The notes under the pieces were generated by a model. The model had not been told where the DNA came from and did no database searches. It saw only the letters and a program-made list of their open reading frames with translations. The position numbers were made by a program, and so were the translations under genes. A DNA stretch of 64,000 nt from Sphingobacteriales bacterium (GTDB taxonomy: Bacteria; Bacteroidota; Bacteroidia; Chitinophagales; JADIYW01): the NCBI GenBank assembly GCA_016721245.1, contig JADKIQ010000023.1:1-64000 (forward strand), written 5' to 3'. This document shows, in pieces, positions 25,923 to 35,900 of this stretch (its first letter is position 1; every line of letters starts with the position of its first letter).

Positions 25923-25950
25923 AAAAGAGAGAATAAAAATTCTCTCTTTT
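25923..25950 (-). terminator. Intrinsic terminator after tsf
   Basis: A 12-bp perfect stem AAAAGAGAGAAT / ATTCTCTCTTTT with an AAAA loop. On the minus strand it is followed by a long T-run. It ends the rplM-rpsI-rpsB-tsf transcript six bases after the tsf stop codon. Confidence 0.9.
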
Positions 25951-25955
25951 AAATA

Positions 25956-26795
25956 TTACGATAAGGTAACTCGCTTGAACGATACTACCGTTAAATCTTT
26001 ATCTGTTGATTTAAGGTACTGTTCTACCGTTTTGCCTCCGTCTTTTACGAATGGCTGAGGTAACAAGGTGTTTTCTTTCAGCATCGTTTGTACGGCACCT
26101 TCAGAAATTTTATCCAAGATGTTTTCAGGTTTTCCGGCAGCGATTGCTTTTTCACGAGCGATTGCTTTTTCTCTGTCTTTCATTTCGTCAGAAACACCTG
26201 AAGCATCAACGGCTACCGGATTCATTGCTGCGATTTGCATCGCTACGTCTTTACCTGCAACAGTAATAGCATCATTTAATGGCAAGTTCAGTTGTACTAA
26301 AACACCCATTCTGTATCCCATGTGGATATAGGCAACAACACCTTCGCCTTCCAGTACTTCGTATTTCTTTACTTCTATTTTCTCGCCGATTTTAGCTACG
26401 GTATCCAGTAATTTATCTTTGATAGAAACACCGTCTAATTGTGCATTGTGTAAGTCTTCCAAAGTTTTGATTCTTCCAGCCAAAGCAACATCTGCAATAG
26501 ATTTTGCCAGGTTGATGAAGTCTTCATTTTTAGCTACGAAGTCTGTTTCAGAGCTTAAGTTCACGGCACAACCGAATTTTCCGTCTTCGCTTGTTAAAGC
26601 TACCACTACACCTTCGTTTGCTTCTCTGTCTGCACGGTTAGCTGCTATTTTAGCACCCTTTTTTCTTAAATAATCGATTGCTGCCTCAAAATCACCATTG
26701 GTTTCTGTTAATGCTTTTTTGCAATCCATAATACCTGCTCCGGTCTCTTGTCTTAATTTATTTACTTCTGCTGCTGTTATAGTTACAGTTGACAT
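25956..26795 (-). CDS. tsf: Translation elongation factor Ts
   Basis: A 279-residue EF-Ts, the nucleotide exchange factor of EF-Tu. It has the N-terminal UBA-like helix bundle (LRQETGAGIMDCKKAL) and the exchange motif SETDFVAKNEDF. The length suits the family. It follows rpsB by 48 bp, and that spacer carries a 7-bp-period tract. The gene normally downstream, pyrH, is separated from it by a vapBC pair and a terminator. Confidence 0.96.
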   Translation of the reverse strand: MSTVTITAAEVNKLRQETGAGIMDCKKALTETNGDFEAAIDYLRKKGAKIAANRADREANEGVVVALTSEDGKFGCAVNLSSETDFVAKNEDFINLAKSIADVALAGRIKTLEDLHNAQLDGVSIKDKLLDTVAKIGEKIEVKKYEVLEGEGVVAYIHMGYRMGVLVQLNLPLNDAITVAGKDVAMQIAAMNPVAVDASGVSDEMKDREKAIAREKAIAAGKPENILDKISEGAVQTMLKENTLLPQPFVKDGGKTVEQYLKSTDKDLTVVSFKRVTLS

Positions 26796-26802
26796 GTTTA
26801 AT

Positions 26803-26834
26803 TAATGTTGAATGTTAAATGATAAATGTTTAAT
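26803..26834. repeat. 7-bp-period repeat between rpsB and tsf
   Basis: TAATGTT, GAATGTT, AAATGAT and AAATGTT follow in register (26803-26830), then TAAT. It fills most of the rpsB-tsf spacer and is a degenerate heptamer tract like those near gldD and rng. Confidence 0.7.
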
Positions 26835-26843
26835 CCCGATAAA

Positions 26844-27611
26844 TTATTCTGCTGTTTCTGTTTCCACAGAAGCTTTGATGTCAGCTTCCGTTTTTGTTTC
26901 AGCTTCTTCTTTATCTTTTTTACGTTCTGCCAATCCTTCTTTAATCGCTTCTACCAGGTAGTTAGTGATTAACTGAATAGATTTGGTAGCATCGTCATTT
27001 GCAGGAATAGCAAAGTCCACTTTAGTAGGATCACTGTTTGTATCTACCACACCAATTGTTTTGATGCCTAAGTTTTTTGCTTCCGCTAATGCGATATGCT
27101 CGTGTGTGATATCCACTAAGAACAAAGCAGCCGGGATACGAGGTAAGTTTTCGATACCACCTAATACTTTGTCCAGTTTTTGCTGCTGACGGCCTAACAT
27201 CAATCTTTCTTTTTTAGTGATGTTGTTTAAAGCGCCATCACCTAACATCTTCTCGATGTTTTGTTTTTTCTTGATAGATTTACGGATAGTCACGAAGTTC
27301 GTCAACATACCACCTAACCAACGCTCTGTAACGAAAGGCATGTTTACCTGTTTTGCTGCTTCCTGCACGATTTCTTTCGCTTGTTTCTTAGTAGCTACAA
27401 ACAAAATCTTTCTGCCGGATTTAGCAATGGAACGAAGTGCAGCTGCAGCCTCATCCAGTTTTTCCTGCGTTTTATTCAAATCTATGATGTGAATACCCTT
27501 GCGCTCCATAAAAATATATGGTAACATTTTGGGATTCCATTTTTTCTTTAAGTGACCGAAGTGAACTCCGGCGTCTAACATTTCTTGCTGAGATAATTTA
27601 GAAATTGCCAT
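26844..27611 (-). CDS. rpsB: 30S ribosomal protein S2
   Basis: A 255-residue uS2. Family segments are MLDAGVHFGHLKKKWNPKM near the start, VTERWLGGMLTNFVTIRKS and FLVDITHEHIALAEAKNLG. The C-terminal tail is rich in Glu and Lys. It belongs to the rplM-rpsI-rpsB-tsf operon and lies 24 bp after rpsI. Confidence 0.97.
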   Translation of the reverse strand: MAISKLSQQEMLDAGVHFGHLKKKWNPKMLPYIFMERKGIHIIDLNKTQEKLDEAAAALRSIAKSGRKILFVATKKQAKEIVQEAAKQVNMPFVTERWLGGMLTNFVTIRKSIKKKQNIEKMLGDGALNNITKKERLMLGRQQQKLDKVLGGIENLPRIPAALFLVDITHEHIALAEAKNLGIKTIGVVDTNSDPTKVDFAIPANDDATKSIQLITNYLVEAIKEGLAERKKDKEEAETKTEADIKASVETETAE

Positions 27612-27635
27612 ATTATTTTGATAAATTTTTGAAGA

Positions 27636-28028
27636 TTAACGTTTACTGAATTGGAAGCTCTTACGTGCTTTTTTCTTACCAAATTTCTTGCGCTCTACCA
27701 TACGTGAGTCACGAGTCATTAAGTTTTCCGCTTTCAAAGCAGGCTTAACCGTTTCGTCGTTTTTCACTAATGCGCGTGCAATACCTAAAGAAATAGCTTC
27801 TGCCTGTCCTTTGATACCACCGCCTTTCACGTTCACGGTAATGTCAAATTTATCGATAGATTCTGTTACATTTAATGGTTTGATAGCTCTGTCTACCAGT
27901 TGTTTTAAAGAAATGTATTCTTTAATGTCTTTACCGTTTACGATAAAAGTGCCTTTGCCGCTTTTTAAATAAACACGAGCAACTGCTGTCTTACGACGAC
28001 CTAATCCGTTGATTGTTTCCTTTGCCAT
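27636..28028 (-). CDS. rpsI: 30S ribosomal protein S9
   Basis: A 130-residue uS9 with GLGRRKTAVARVYLKSGKG, VKGGGIKGQAEAISLGIARA and the C-terminal tail KKARKSFQFSKR that reaches the P site. It begins 6 bp after the rplM stop. Confidence 0.97.
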   Translation of the reverse strand: MAKETINGLGRRKTAVARVYLKSGKGTFIVNGKDIKEYISLKQLVDRAIKPLNVTESIDKFDITVNVKGGGIKGQAEAISLGIARALVKNDETVKPALKAENLMTRDSRMVERKKFGKKKARKSFQFSKR

Positions 28029-28033
28029 TTAGA

Positions 28034-28486
28034 TTATATATTTTTGAATTTTAAAACTTCCGGTTTTTGTGCTGTGTGCGTGTGCTCAGCACCTGCGAAT
28101 ACATGTAATTTTTTGAACATTGCTCTTCCCAGACGTGTACGAGGCAACATATGACTGATGGCGTTTTCCAAAACGAACTCAGGTTTTTTAGCCAAGGCTT
28201 CTTTTGGTGTCATAAAACGCTGACCACCAGGATAGCCTGTGTGACGGATATACACCTTGTCAGTCAGTTTTTTACCTGATAAGTGTACTTTTTCCGCATT
28301 GATAATGATGACATGGTCACCGGTATCGATGTTTGGCGTGTAAGAAGGCTTGTTTTTGCCTTGTAAGATTTTCGCGATTTCAGATGAGATTCTACCAAGT
28401 GTTTGGTTTTCAGCATCTACAATGTACCATTTACGCACGGTGTCTTTCGGCGTAACGGTTTTGGTTCTGTAAGATAATGTATTCAC
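28034..28486 (-). CDS. rplM: 50S ribosomal protein L13
   Basis: A uL13 of 150 residues if begun at GTG 28486 (V-N-T-L-S-Y-R-T-K). This is where the family starts; an open reading from 28528 adds 14 unconserved residues. Conserved parts are WYIVDAENQTLGRISSEIA, GDHVIIINAEKV and HMLPRTRLGRAMFKKLHVF. First gene of the rplM-rpsI-rpsB-tsf operon. Confidence 0.95.
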   Translation of the reverse strand: MNTLSYRTKTVTPKDTVRKWYIVDAENQTLGRISSEIAKILQGKNKPSYTPNIDTGDHVIIINAEKVHLSGKKLTDKVYIRHTGYPGGQRFMTPKEALAKKPEFVLENAISHMLPRTRLGRAMFKKLHVFAGAEHTHTAQKPEVLKFKNI

Positions 28487-28652
28487 TTTATAAAAATTTT
28501 CTTGTTTTCCTTCAAAATTGGAGTGCAAAGATAATTTTTCAAAGTTGATAAACCAAGAAAATGCTGAAATATTTTATATTGATTTAACACAACTCGTTGA
28601 AAATGAGTCAAACGATGGACAAAGTTTTTTTATTGAACAAGGCTAAAATGAA

Positions 28653-28681
28653 CAAAGGCATCGCTGAAAACGATGCCTTTG
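28653..28681 (-). terminator. Intrinsic terminator after the zinc peptidase gene
   Basis: An 11-bp perfect stem CAAAGGCATCG / CGATGCCTTTG with a 7-nt loop, followed on the minus strand by TTCATTTT. It lies between the end of the peptidase gene (28738) and the start of rplM. Confidence 0.75.
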
Positions 28682-28737
28682 TATTAATTATGTATGTTGT
28701 TCATCTGCAGAAACTGGTTCAGCATTAAAATACAGTC

Positions 28738-29424
28738 TTAATCCCTTCTTCTCGCTCCTGCAAAAATAGAAATGTAATATAAAAGAGTAACCAGTGAACC
28801 CAAAGCTGCTACCACATAGGTAGAAGCTGCCCATTTTAAGGCATTTTTAGCTTTACTGTATTCATCTCCTACTAAAATCTGCGTACTGTCCAGCCATTTC
28901 AGTGCTCTTGCGGAAGCGTCAAACTCTACCGGCAAAGTGATAAAACTGAATAAAGTAGTCATGGCAAACAAAATAATTCCGATTAATAAAACCCATGGAA
29001 TCTGCGTAAACATTAATACAGCCAGGCCGCCTAAGATAATCCATTGTACATATTGTGAACTTACCTGTACCACCGGCACTAATTTAGAACGCATGGTGAG
29101 CCAGCTGTAAGCGGTGTTGTGCTGTACGGCGTGTCCGCATTCATGTGCTGCCACTGCTGCGGCTGCTACATTGGATTGTGCATATACCCAGTCGCTCAGG
29201 TTTACGGTTTTGTCTAAAGGATTGTAATGATCTGTTAATGCGCCGGGCACGGAGATTACTTTCACGTCAAAGATTCCGTTATCACGGAGCATTTTTTCAG
29301 CCACTTCTTTTCCGGTCATTCGAATCGGCATTTGTGAGTATTCTTTGAAATGGCGCTGCATGGTAAAACCTACGTACCAGCTTACGCCCATAATGATAAT
29401 TGAGATTAAATAAATTCCACCCAT
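28738..29424 (-). CDS. Membrane zinc metallopeptidase (YugP / Zn_peptidase_2 family)
   Basis: A 228-residue membrane protein. The zinc site is HECGH in VAAHECGHAVQH, about residues 92-103. A hydrophobic N-terminal helix and two or three later ones (LGGLAVLMFTQIPWVLLIG) flank it. LPVEFDASARALKWL is typical of the family. The physiological substrate is unknown. Single gene. Confidence 0.88.
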   Translation of the reverse strand: MGGIYLISIIIMGVSWYVGFTMQRHFKEYSQMPIRMTGKEVAEKMLRDNGIFDVKVISVPGALTDHYNPLDKTVNLSDWVYAQSNVAAAAVAAHECGHAVQHNTAYSWLTMRSKLVPVVQVSSQYVQWIILGGLAVLMFTQIPWVLLIGIILFAMTTLFSFITLPVEFDASARALKWLDSTQILVGDEYSKAKNALKWAASTYVVAALGSLVTLLYYISIFAGARRRD

Positions 29425-29506
29425 TTTTTCGTTTTTTTACTTTTTAATATAACAAAGATAGCACTAAAATAGTTCCGTTTTTTACGATTTTAAAACACTG
29501 AAATAC

Positions 29507-29692
29507 TTTTTAAAACACATAGAAGCATAGAAAATAAAAGCAATATGTTCTGTTGTAAAAAAAAGCGTGCAGCTGAGTTACATATAGAAGAAGCGTCGCT
29601 TCTTTCTATTGATTTTCTATGCGTTTGCGGAGAATTCGCTTTCTTTACAACTATTTAGAAATAGAAACTATGTGTCTATGTGTTTAAATTTA
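29507..29692. repeat. Nested inverted repeats (about 185 bp) in the intergenic region
   Basis: AAACACATAGAAGCATAG (from about 29514) pairs with CTATGTGTCTATGTGTTT (29669-29686). Inside that, GTTGTAAAAAAAAGCG (29552-29567) pairs with CGCTTTCTTTACAAC (29637-29651). At the centre ATAGAAGAAGCG and CGCTTCTTTCTAT meet around 29595. Several arms are imperfect. It is non-coding, between the peptidase and TPR genes, and looks like a MITE remnant or a structured repeat. Confidence 0.65.
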
Positions 29693-29697
29693 TAATC

Positions 29698-31497
29698 TTA
29701 AATATCACCTCTTAATTTTCTATAGCGTTTGCGTGCTTCGATGGAGAAAGTGCTGTCTTTATAATCCAGAATAATTTTTTCATAAAAGCCTTTTGCTTTC
29801 TCGTCATCTTTCAGAAAGTTCTGATAAATATCTCCCAGATAGAAGAGGGCATTGTCTGCTAAAATATCTTTGCCGTAGTTGTCGACTACCTGCTGTAAAT
29901 AGTCTGCAGCTTTATCGTAATGCTGTCTGTCTTTTTCTATTTTATATTTCAGAAACAAGATGTCATCCTGCAGGGCGGTTTGCGGGTAATTTTTTATGAT
30001 AAAATTCAAGGTGTCTTCCGCCTCATCCAGTTTATTCTGATAGCGCAGCAAATCCGCTTTGGCAAATTTTAACATGGCAACATCCGTATCATCCGTATTC
30101 AGGTTGTCTAAAATAAAAACAGATAAATCAATGGCATCATTGGAAATAAATTCCGACGTGTTTGCTTTAATAATTTTCAGTTGTGTTTGCGCCCACTCGA
30201 AGTCTCCTTTGTAATAAGCCAGTTTCGCGTTTCTGAATTTTGCCTCTTCGCCCAGCGGGTTCCCTTTTTCGGCTTTTTCTACCTGTGTATACAACAGTAA
30301 ACTTTCCCAGGGCTGGTCGGCAATAATGTAATAATCACCCAGGTACAATTTTGCTTTTCCAAGCAAATCTTTTTGCATTCTTGAGTTTTCTGTAATCGGT
30401 ATCAGCATGGCAATAGCCGTGTCAATTTCGTGAATATACAGAGCTTCCAGTTGTGCCAGTTCTAAAGTGGCGTTTGTTGCTGTATAATCGTTTTTGTAAA
30501 TTTTTATAAAGTCCTGATAGGTTTGTTTTAAAGAAAATAATTGTTCTCTGGTGTAGTTGGGAGAGTTGACAATCTTATCTCTTTTTACATTAATCAGTTC
30601 CAGATTGGCATTTACAAACCAGGGGTATTTTGCACCCTTGTCAATGACGTACTGATAGCCTTTCATGGCAGCATCGTAGTCTTTTTGCACCGCTGCGGTT
30701 TTTGCAATGCGCATCACATTTTCCCCGTCTTCGCCACGCAGCAAATCCAGTGATTTTGCCTGTAATATAGCGGCGTCAAAGTCGTTGCGCTGCATGTATA
30801 ACCATATGAGTAAATCCTGATAAACAAATTCATTTCTGCTGGTTTGTGTACGTTTTAATAATTCTTTTTCCAGCGCGTCTTTTGCTTTTTCGTCCTTCAG
30901 CCCTTTTTGTAATCCGTTTTCAATCAGTGTCAGATTATTTGCCTGATAAGGAGCTTCATTCAGGTAGGCATTGATCATGCCCGTTAAATCATTTTTCAGA
31001 AATAATAAATTGGCGATTTCCAGATTGAATGCATTTTTATCTTTCAGTATTTCTTTGCCTCTTTCGTATGTTTTTTGTGCATACTCCAGTTGTTTCAGCT
31101 GAATAAATTTCAATGCAACCTGCCCGATGGTATATCTGTCCGGTTTTAATTCTTTGATGGTTTTGTTAAACTGCTTTTCCGCGTCTGCTTCTTTGTTTTG
31201 TTTCAGGTATAAATCAGCCAGATCCAGCAAATAAATAGCATTATTATCAGACTGTTTATAGGCGGTTTTAACTACTTTTTCCGCTGTTGTAAAATCTTTC
31301 AGCTGCACCAGAATACTGAGGTAATCATCATAATATTCTGACGGGTTTTGATTGAACAAGCCTGCGTAATATTCAGCCGCTTTGGCATATTCACCATTTT
31401 GCAGAAACTGACGGGCTAGAAAGGCATCGTAATCACCGTCCTGTGCATGTGCAACAACAGCAATGAATAAAGACACTATGAATAAGATTTTTTTCAC
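29698..31497 (-). CDS. Exported tetratricopeptide-repeat protein, 599 residues
   Basis: A signal peptide (MKKILFIVSLFIAVVAHAQ) is followed by TPR units along the whole length, from ARQFLQNGEYAKAAEYYAGL to DILADNALFYLGDIYQNFL. Periplasmic or outer-membrane-associated repeat proteins like this are common in the phylum and usually act in envelope assembly complexes. No enzymatic domain is seen. Function not assignable. Confidence 0.8.
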   Translation of the reverse strand: MKKILFIVSLFIAVVAHAQDGDYDAFLARQFLQNGEYAKAAEYYAGLFNQNPSEYYDDYLSILVQLKDFTTAEKVVKTAYKQSDNNAIYLLDLADLYLKQNKEADAEKQFNKTIKELKPDRYTIGQVALKFIQLKQLEYAQKTYERGKEILKDKNAFNLEIANLLFLKNDLTGMINAYLNEAPYQANNLTLIENGLQKGLKDEKAKDALEKELLKRTQTSRNEFVYQDLLIWLYMQRNDFDAAILQAKSLDLLRGEDGENVMRIAKTAAVQKDYDAAMKGYQYVIDKGAKYPWFVNANLELINVKRDKIVNSPNYTREQLFSLKQTYQDFIKIYKNDYTATNATLELAQLEALYIHEIDTAIAMLIPITENSRMQKDLLGKAKLYLGDYYIIADQPWESLLLYTQVEKAEKGNPLGEEAKFRNAKLAYYKGDFEWAQTQLKIIKANTSEFISNDAIDLSVFILDNLNTDDTDVAMLKFAKADLLRYQNKLDEAEDTLNFIIKNYPQTALQDDILFLKYKIEKDRQHYDKAADYLQQVVDNYGKDILADNALFYLGDIYQNFLKDDEKAKGFYEKIILDYKDSTFSIEARKRYRKLRGDI

Positions 31498-31564
31498 GTA
31501 CTAAACATATCAAAAATAGTGCTAAAAAGGAATTATTTTTGGTGAATAATTGTTATTCAACGTG

Positions 31565-32086
31565 ATGAAGAAATATTTGAAGGAAATTGTATTTACGATA
31601 CATGCAGTATTGTTTGCCGTTTGCCTGATTCCATTTTATTTGCATAACAAGACATTGGGTCAATTGTCTTTGGCACTCTTGATTCTTAATTATATTGGTG
31701 TTTTATGCAGTTTGGCTTATTTCTATGATGACAAGGATTTTAAATTTTACAGCGCTTTTGTAGTAATCACAGGTTTTTATGTTTTTATTCCATTGACAAT
31801 TCGAGATTACAATGAAAAGAAAGAGATTGATGAATGTCCTGTTTATACAAACGTAATATTAGACACAGTAATTTCGTATTCAGGAAAAAATCCTTCCGAT
31901 AATTTAGAAGCTACTTATGTGGTTGATGATAAAAGATATAAGTTTAATGGTCAGCAGCGTTATAATTGCGGCTTAAAAAAAGGAGACACTATTGCTATTG
32001 TTTATGCTTGCAGATATCCGGAAATAAACAGAATGCTATATCAATCGGTAAAAGATTCTAGTTTTTACTACGAAGAAAGCAGATAG
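31565..32086 (+). CDS. Hypothetical membrane protein
   Basis: 173 residues from ATG 31565 (MKKYLKEIVFTIHAVL). About four hydrophobic helices occupy the first 80 residues (AVLFAVCLIPFYL, LALLILNYIGVLCSLAYFY, FVVITGFYVFIPLTI). A soluble tail with a beta-rich look follows (YVVDDKRYKFNGQQRYNCG). Family not recognised. Its last 19 nt overlap the convergent vanZ-like gene. Confidence 0.6.
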   Translation: MKKYLKEIVFTIHAVLFAVCLIPFYLHNKTLGQLSLALLILNYIGVLCSLAYFYDDKDFKFYSAFVVITGFYVFIPLTIRDYNEKKEIDECPVYTNVILDTVISYSGKNPSDNLEATYVVDDKRYKFNGQQRYNCGLKKGDTIAIVYACRYPEINRMLYQSVKDSSFYYEESR

Positions 32087-32442
32087 TGCTTCGTAAAAAA
32101 TATTGCCAAAATTACCCCAAAAACATTGGCTGCAATGTCCCAGACATCAAAGCTGCGGTGTTGTATGAGGGAGGAGCTTTGCACAAATTCTATTAAGATT
32201 CCCTGCGAGATACAGAGTGCAGATGCCGTTGAAAAAGCACCGGTATTTTTTGCATTGAAAATTCTTAAAATCAGCAAAAACAACACGAAGTACAACACGG
32301 CATGAACAATCTTATCAAAGTAGATTTTATCCAGCCAGTCTTCTTTGGGCAATGCGCTGCCGGGAAGGAAACAAAGAAAAAAAATAATTCCCGACCATAA
32401 AATGGCGGGAATTATTTTTGATATTTTATTTGAATTGTTCAA
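32068..32442 (-). CDS. VanZ-like family membrane protein
   Basis: 124 residues with four hydrophobic helices and the VanZ signature: FDKIVHAVLYFVLFLLILR, ISQGILIEFVQS and RSFDVWDIAANVFGVILA. VanZ of glycopeptide resistance is the name-giver, but chromosomal homologues have no proven role. It follows gcvH by 32 bp, an arrangement common in Bacteroidota. Confidence 0.85.
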   Translation of the reverse strand: MNNSNKISKIIPAILWSGIIFFLCFLPGSALPKEDWLDKIYFDKIVHAVLYFVLFLLILRIFNAKNTGAFSTASALCISQGILIEFVQSSSLIQHRSFDVWDIAANVFGVILAIFFTKHYLLSS

Positions 32443-32474
32443 CAGATTGCTTCGGTCGCAAAGATATGACCAGA

Positions 32475-32852
32475 TTACCCAATCAGTGCCTGATAGCCTG
32501 CAGCATCAAACAGGGTAGCGATTTCATCAGGATTGCTGATTTTTATTTTCACCATCCAGCCTTCGCCGTAAGGGTCATTGTTCACCAACTCCGGTTTATC
32601 TTTCAGTGCTTCGTTAAATTCAATAACTTCTCCGCTTACCGGCAAGAACAAATCAGAAACGGTTTTTACCGCTTCTACGGTTCCGAAAATAGCATCTTTC
32701 GCAATGGTTTCACCCACTGTATCAATATCTACATAAATGATATCACCTAATTCACCTTGTGCAAATGCGGTAATGCCCACGATTGCCGTGTCACCTTCTA
32801 CGCGTAACCATTCGTGTTCTTTCGAGTATTTTAATTCTGCCGGAATATTCAT
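32475..32852 (-). CDS. gcvH: Glycine cleavage system H protein
   Basis: 125-residue lipoyl carrier of the glycine cleavage complex. The lipoylated lysine is K63 in GTVEAVKTVSDL. The opening YSKEHEWLRVEGDTAIVGIT is canonical. It shuttles the aminomethyl group between P, T and L proteins, none of which is in the window. It lies about 95 bp downstream of sprA. Confidence 0.96.
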   Translation of the reverse strand: MNIPAELKYSKEHEWLRVEGDTAIVGITAFAQGELGDIIYVDIDTVGETIAKDAIFGTVEAVKTVSDLFLPVSGEVIEFNEALKDKPELVNNDPYGEGWMVKIKISNPDEIATLFDAAGYQALIG

Positions 32853-32947
32853 TGTGTTTATTTTTTACGAAAATAAGATTTTTGCAGCAATTGTAATAAG
32901 ATGTGCGGGAAATATTCAGAAGATTTCTCGCTTTGATCGAAATGACA

Positions 32948-35900
32948 TTAAGGTGTCAGTGAAAAACGGAAGGTAATACCCCCACGGTGTGTACGTGTCG
33001 GATAGGATGCCAGTGTTGCCGGAGTGGTTCTGCGGAAATCGTAAAATACACGAACATTCAGCTTGTTATTGATGATATAATCAATGGTTGCGGCGAGTGA
33101 AATTGTTTTCTGTCCGCGGGTTGGCTCTGCAATATTCTGGTCTAAGCGGTAGTTGACGGTTTTATCGTCACGATACGAGAAATCGGCGCGTAAATTAATA
33201 TCGTTGTTCAGTGTTATTCGTTTTCCTTTTATTTTAAACGGAATTTTGAATTTTGCCAGTTTATATCCCAATGCAGCCACATATTCTGTAGAACGTGTTT
33301 CCGTTAAGCGATAATCCAGTAAACTCAGGCCCAGTGTTCTTGATTTTTTAAATTCGAAATTTGTAATCAAACTATTTTTCCATGCGATTTCGATACCTAA
33401 CAAAGGAGACAATTGTTCTGTAATGGTTACCTGCGGAATAGAATAGTAGGAGTAATAGTTCCCGGATAAAGAATCTATACGTTGAGGCACATAATACAAA
33501 TCCTCATTGAAATATCCCGGAGTATTCAGGTAGTTCAAATTCGTAATGTAAGAACCAATGCTGAATGTTGAATTGTATCCGTGTGTGATATTGAAAGAGG
33601 TAAATAATTTCTTTCCCCATTTTGTTTTTGCAATTCCGTTGTAACTTATACGCCAGTTTGGCAACGGCATTGTTTTCAATGGATTTAAGCGCACACTGTT
33701 TGGGTTTTTACCCGTGTATGCTGCGATTAATGATGGCACTAAGACATCCTGCGAGAATGGTCCGTAACCTTCTTTGAAGTTGGGAAGTTTAATGCTGTCG
33801 TTAATGTAAATAGTATCGGAGTTTGGATTGAGCCCGCCGAATTTTTCAGAATAGGTTGCGCGCAATTCCTGGAATTTATAGAATGCATTACTGAAATTAT
33901 TTTGATCCACTTTTCCGAAAATTGTTTTCAGCATTAAGAACGACATGGACATATTTCCGTTTACCTGTGGTGTAAGGTGCTGGAATGGTGCTCCGGCAGA
34001 AGTAGTTTTAAAGAACTCAGAATACGTTTCGCCTTTCGTTTTTTGTAATGAAATATCTACGCGTAAATCTCTGTAAGGCTCTAAAGAAACTTTCAGGTTG
34101 ATGTTTTGCTGTTTGGTTTGAATAAACTGATAATTGATGGTGGTATCGCTTGATATCCATCCTTTTGCGGCAATTTTATTCAACCAGTTAGTGTCTTTCT
34201 GCGCACCGAATAAAAATCCTGCGCCGGGTGCTTGTTGTTTAAAGTCTTCACCAAACAATAGCGGTGAAGGCAGGAAGCCTGGTAGTACGGTGGTGCGTTT
34301 TACATCATAACTGAACGAGGCACGTTGTAACATCATTAATGGTCGCATTATATAATCTAATGCCGGATTTGCAGGTTCCAGTAATTTGCGTTTATCAACT
34401 TTTAACTGACGCAAATCATTCTTCAGTTGTTTTTTCTCTGCCACCAGTTTTTTGATATCTTCTTTTGTTTTTGAGGTGTCTTTTTCAGCTCTCTCTATGT
34501 CATCAATTTTACGTTCGATGTCTTCTTTTTTCTTAATGATTTTAGTTTGTGCAGCATTATCCAGCTCTTTGTATTTTGTGAATGCATCTGCATATTCCTG
34601 TTTTGTTTTCTTGATGTCAGGTTGTGTGTATGGCTTTAAAAATTTAGATTTCTGGTATAAATTCTTAAAGTTAACATCTGCCGTTATCTGGTAATCCTGA
34701 CTGTTGCGGATGGTGTTTCCTAAACTCGTTAATGCCAGAGGTGACGCCACCCATGAATAGGTAGCACCATAACGGGCTTTCACATTAATCCAGTCCAAAG
34801 AAGGGAATAACTGGAATGGTAAATTATAAGAAGCATTGAAGATATGGTCGTAGCCAACATTTCTGCCGAATTTCCAGAAATTGCGGCGAACGGTATCTTT
34901 TTTCTCTTTGGTATCCAACGCACCAACAGGTTCATCAATACGGGCTTTGTTATTTGCCGTGAAATCTATGTTGATGGATTTTGTAAGGCTATATTTTACG
35001 CTCCAGAAACGATCCCATGTAAAATATTTATCGAAAGTGGGTTTGATTTCCAGATCATCACCGCTGATATTTCTTATTTTCTGAAAACCATATTGTCTGT
35101 TTATGTCTGTTCTGAAAGCAACAGAATTCGGTTTTAAGTTGATGTTGAATTCTTTAATAGGTTTCAGGTGAATACTGTTATTCTTAACCTTTTTAAATGG
35201 TTGCCAGATTAAAGGTTTCGGTGAGAAATTCCATCCAATAGAACCTCTGTGTTTGCTGATAACTTCTTTTTCAATCACAGGATTTCTTCGGTCGGTTTGC
35301 GTAAAGGCATAGGTGAAATTGAAATTCTCCACGTCGTATACGCGTGGTTGTTTATCCGGATTGGTTCTTACTTTTTGTAAATTGGTGACGTTGATACTTT
35401 TGATAGTCGTAATATCTTGTGCAACCCGTTTGGTAGAATCTATCAGTTCTTTTTTTCTCGATTTCGATAAAGCATCATCTGTGTTAATGACCTCAAATTT
35501 ATCTTTCAGTTTCACATCCAGTTCATACGGATCATATTGCGGTGTGCTGATGGACTGAGAGAATTGTGTGTATACCGGAATTTTTAAACCGGCTTTTTCA
35601 GGCAATAAATTTCCTAATTGCAAATTGGCGGCGATATCGTATTGGTAATAATTGTCTCTGTATCGCTGATTCAGTCGTTGTTCCAAATCACCGAAACCAA
35701 TCGTATGAATATTACCAGCCATAATCAGGTTTCCTAAATTTCCCAGCTGTAAATCCACTCTTCCCAGGGCTGCCCAACCGCCCTGTTCATCAAAACCTGA
35801 CATGCGCAATTCATTCACCCAAACCTCTGCACATTTGGATTGTCCGTCATCTGAATCTTCATTTTCACCAATAATTCTTCTCGGATTTTTTACCCCAATC

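Noticed and set aside
32381..32418. Terminator hairpin (AAAATAATTCCCG / CGGGAATTATTTT)
   Set aside because: A 13-bp inverted repeat, but it lies inside the 5' part of the vanZ-like gene, far from any gene end, so it is more likely coincidental to the codons.
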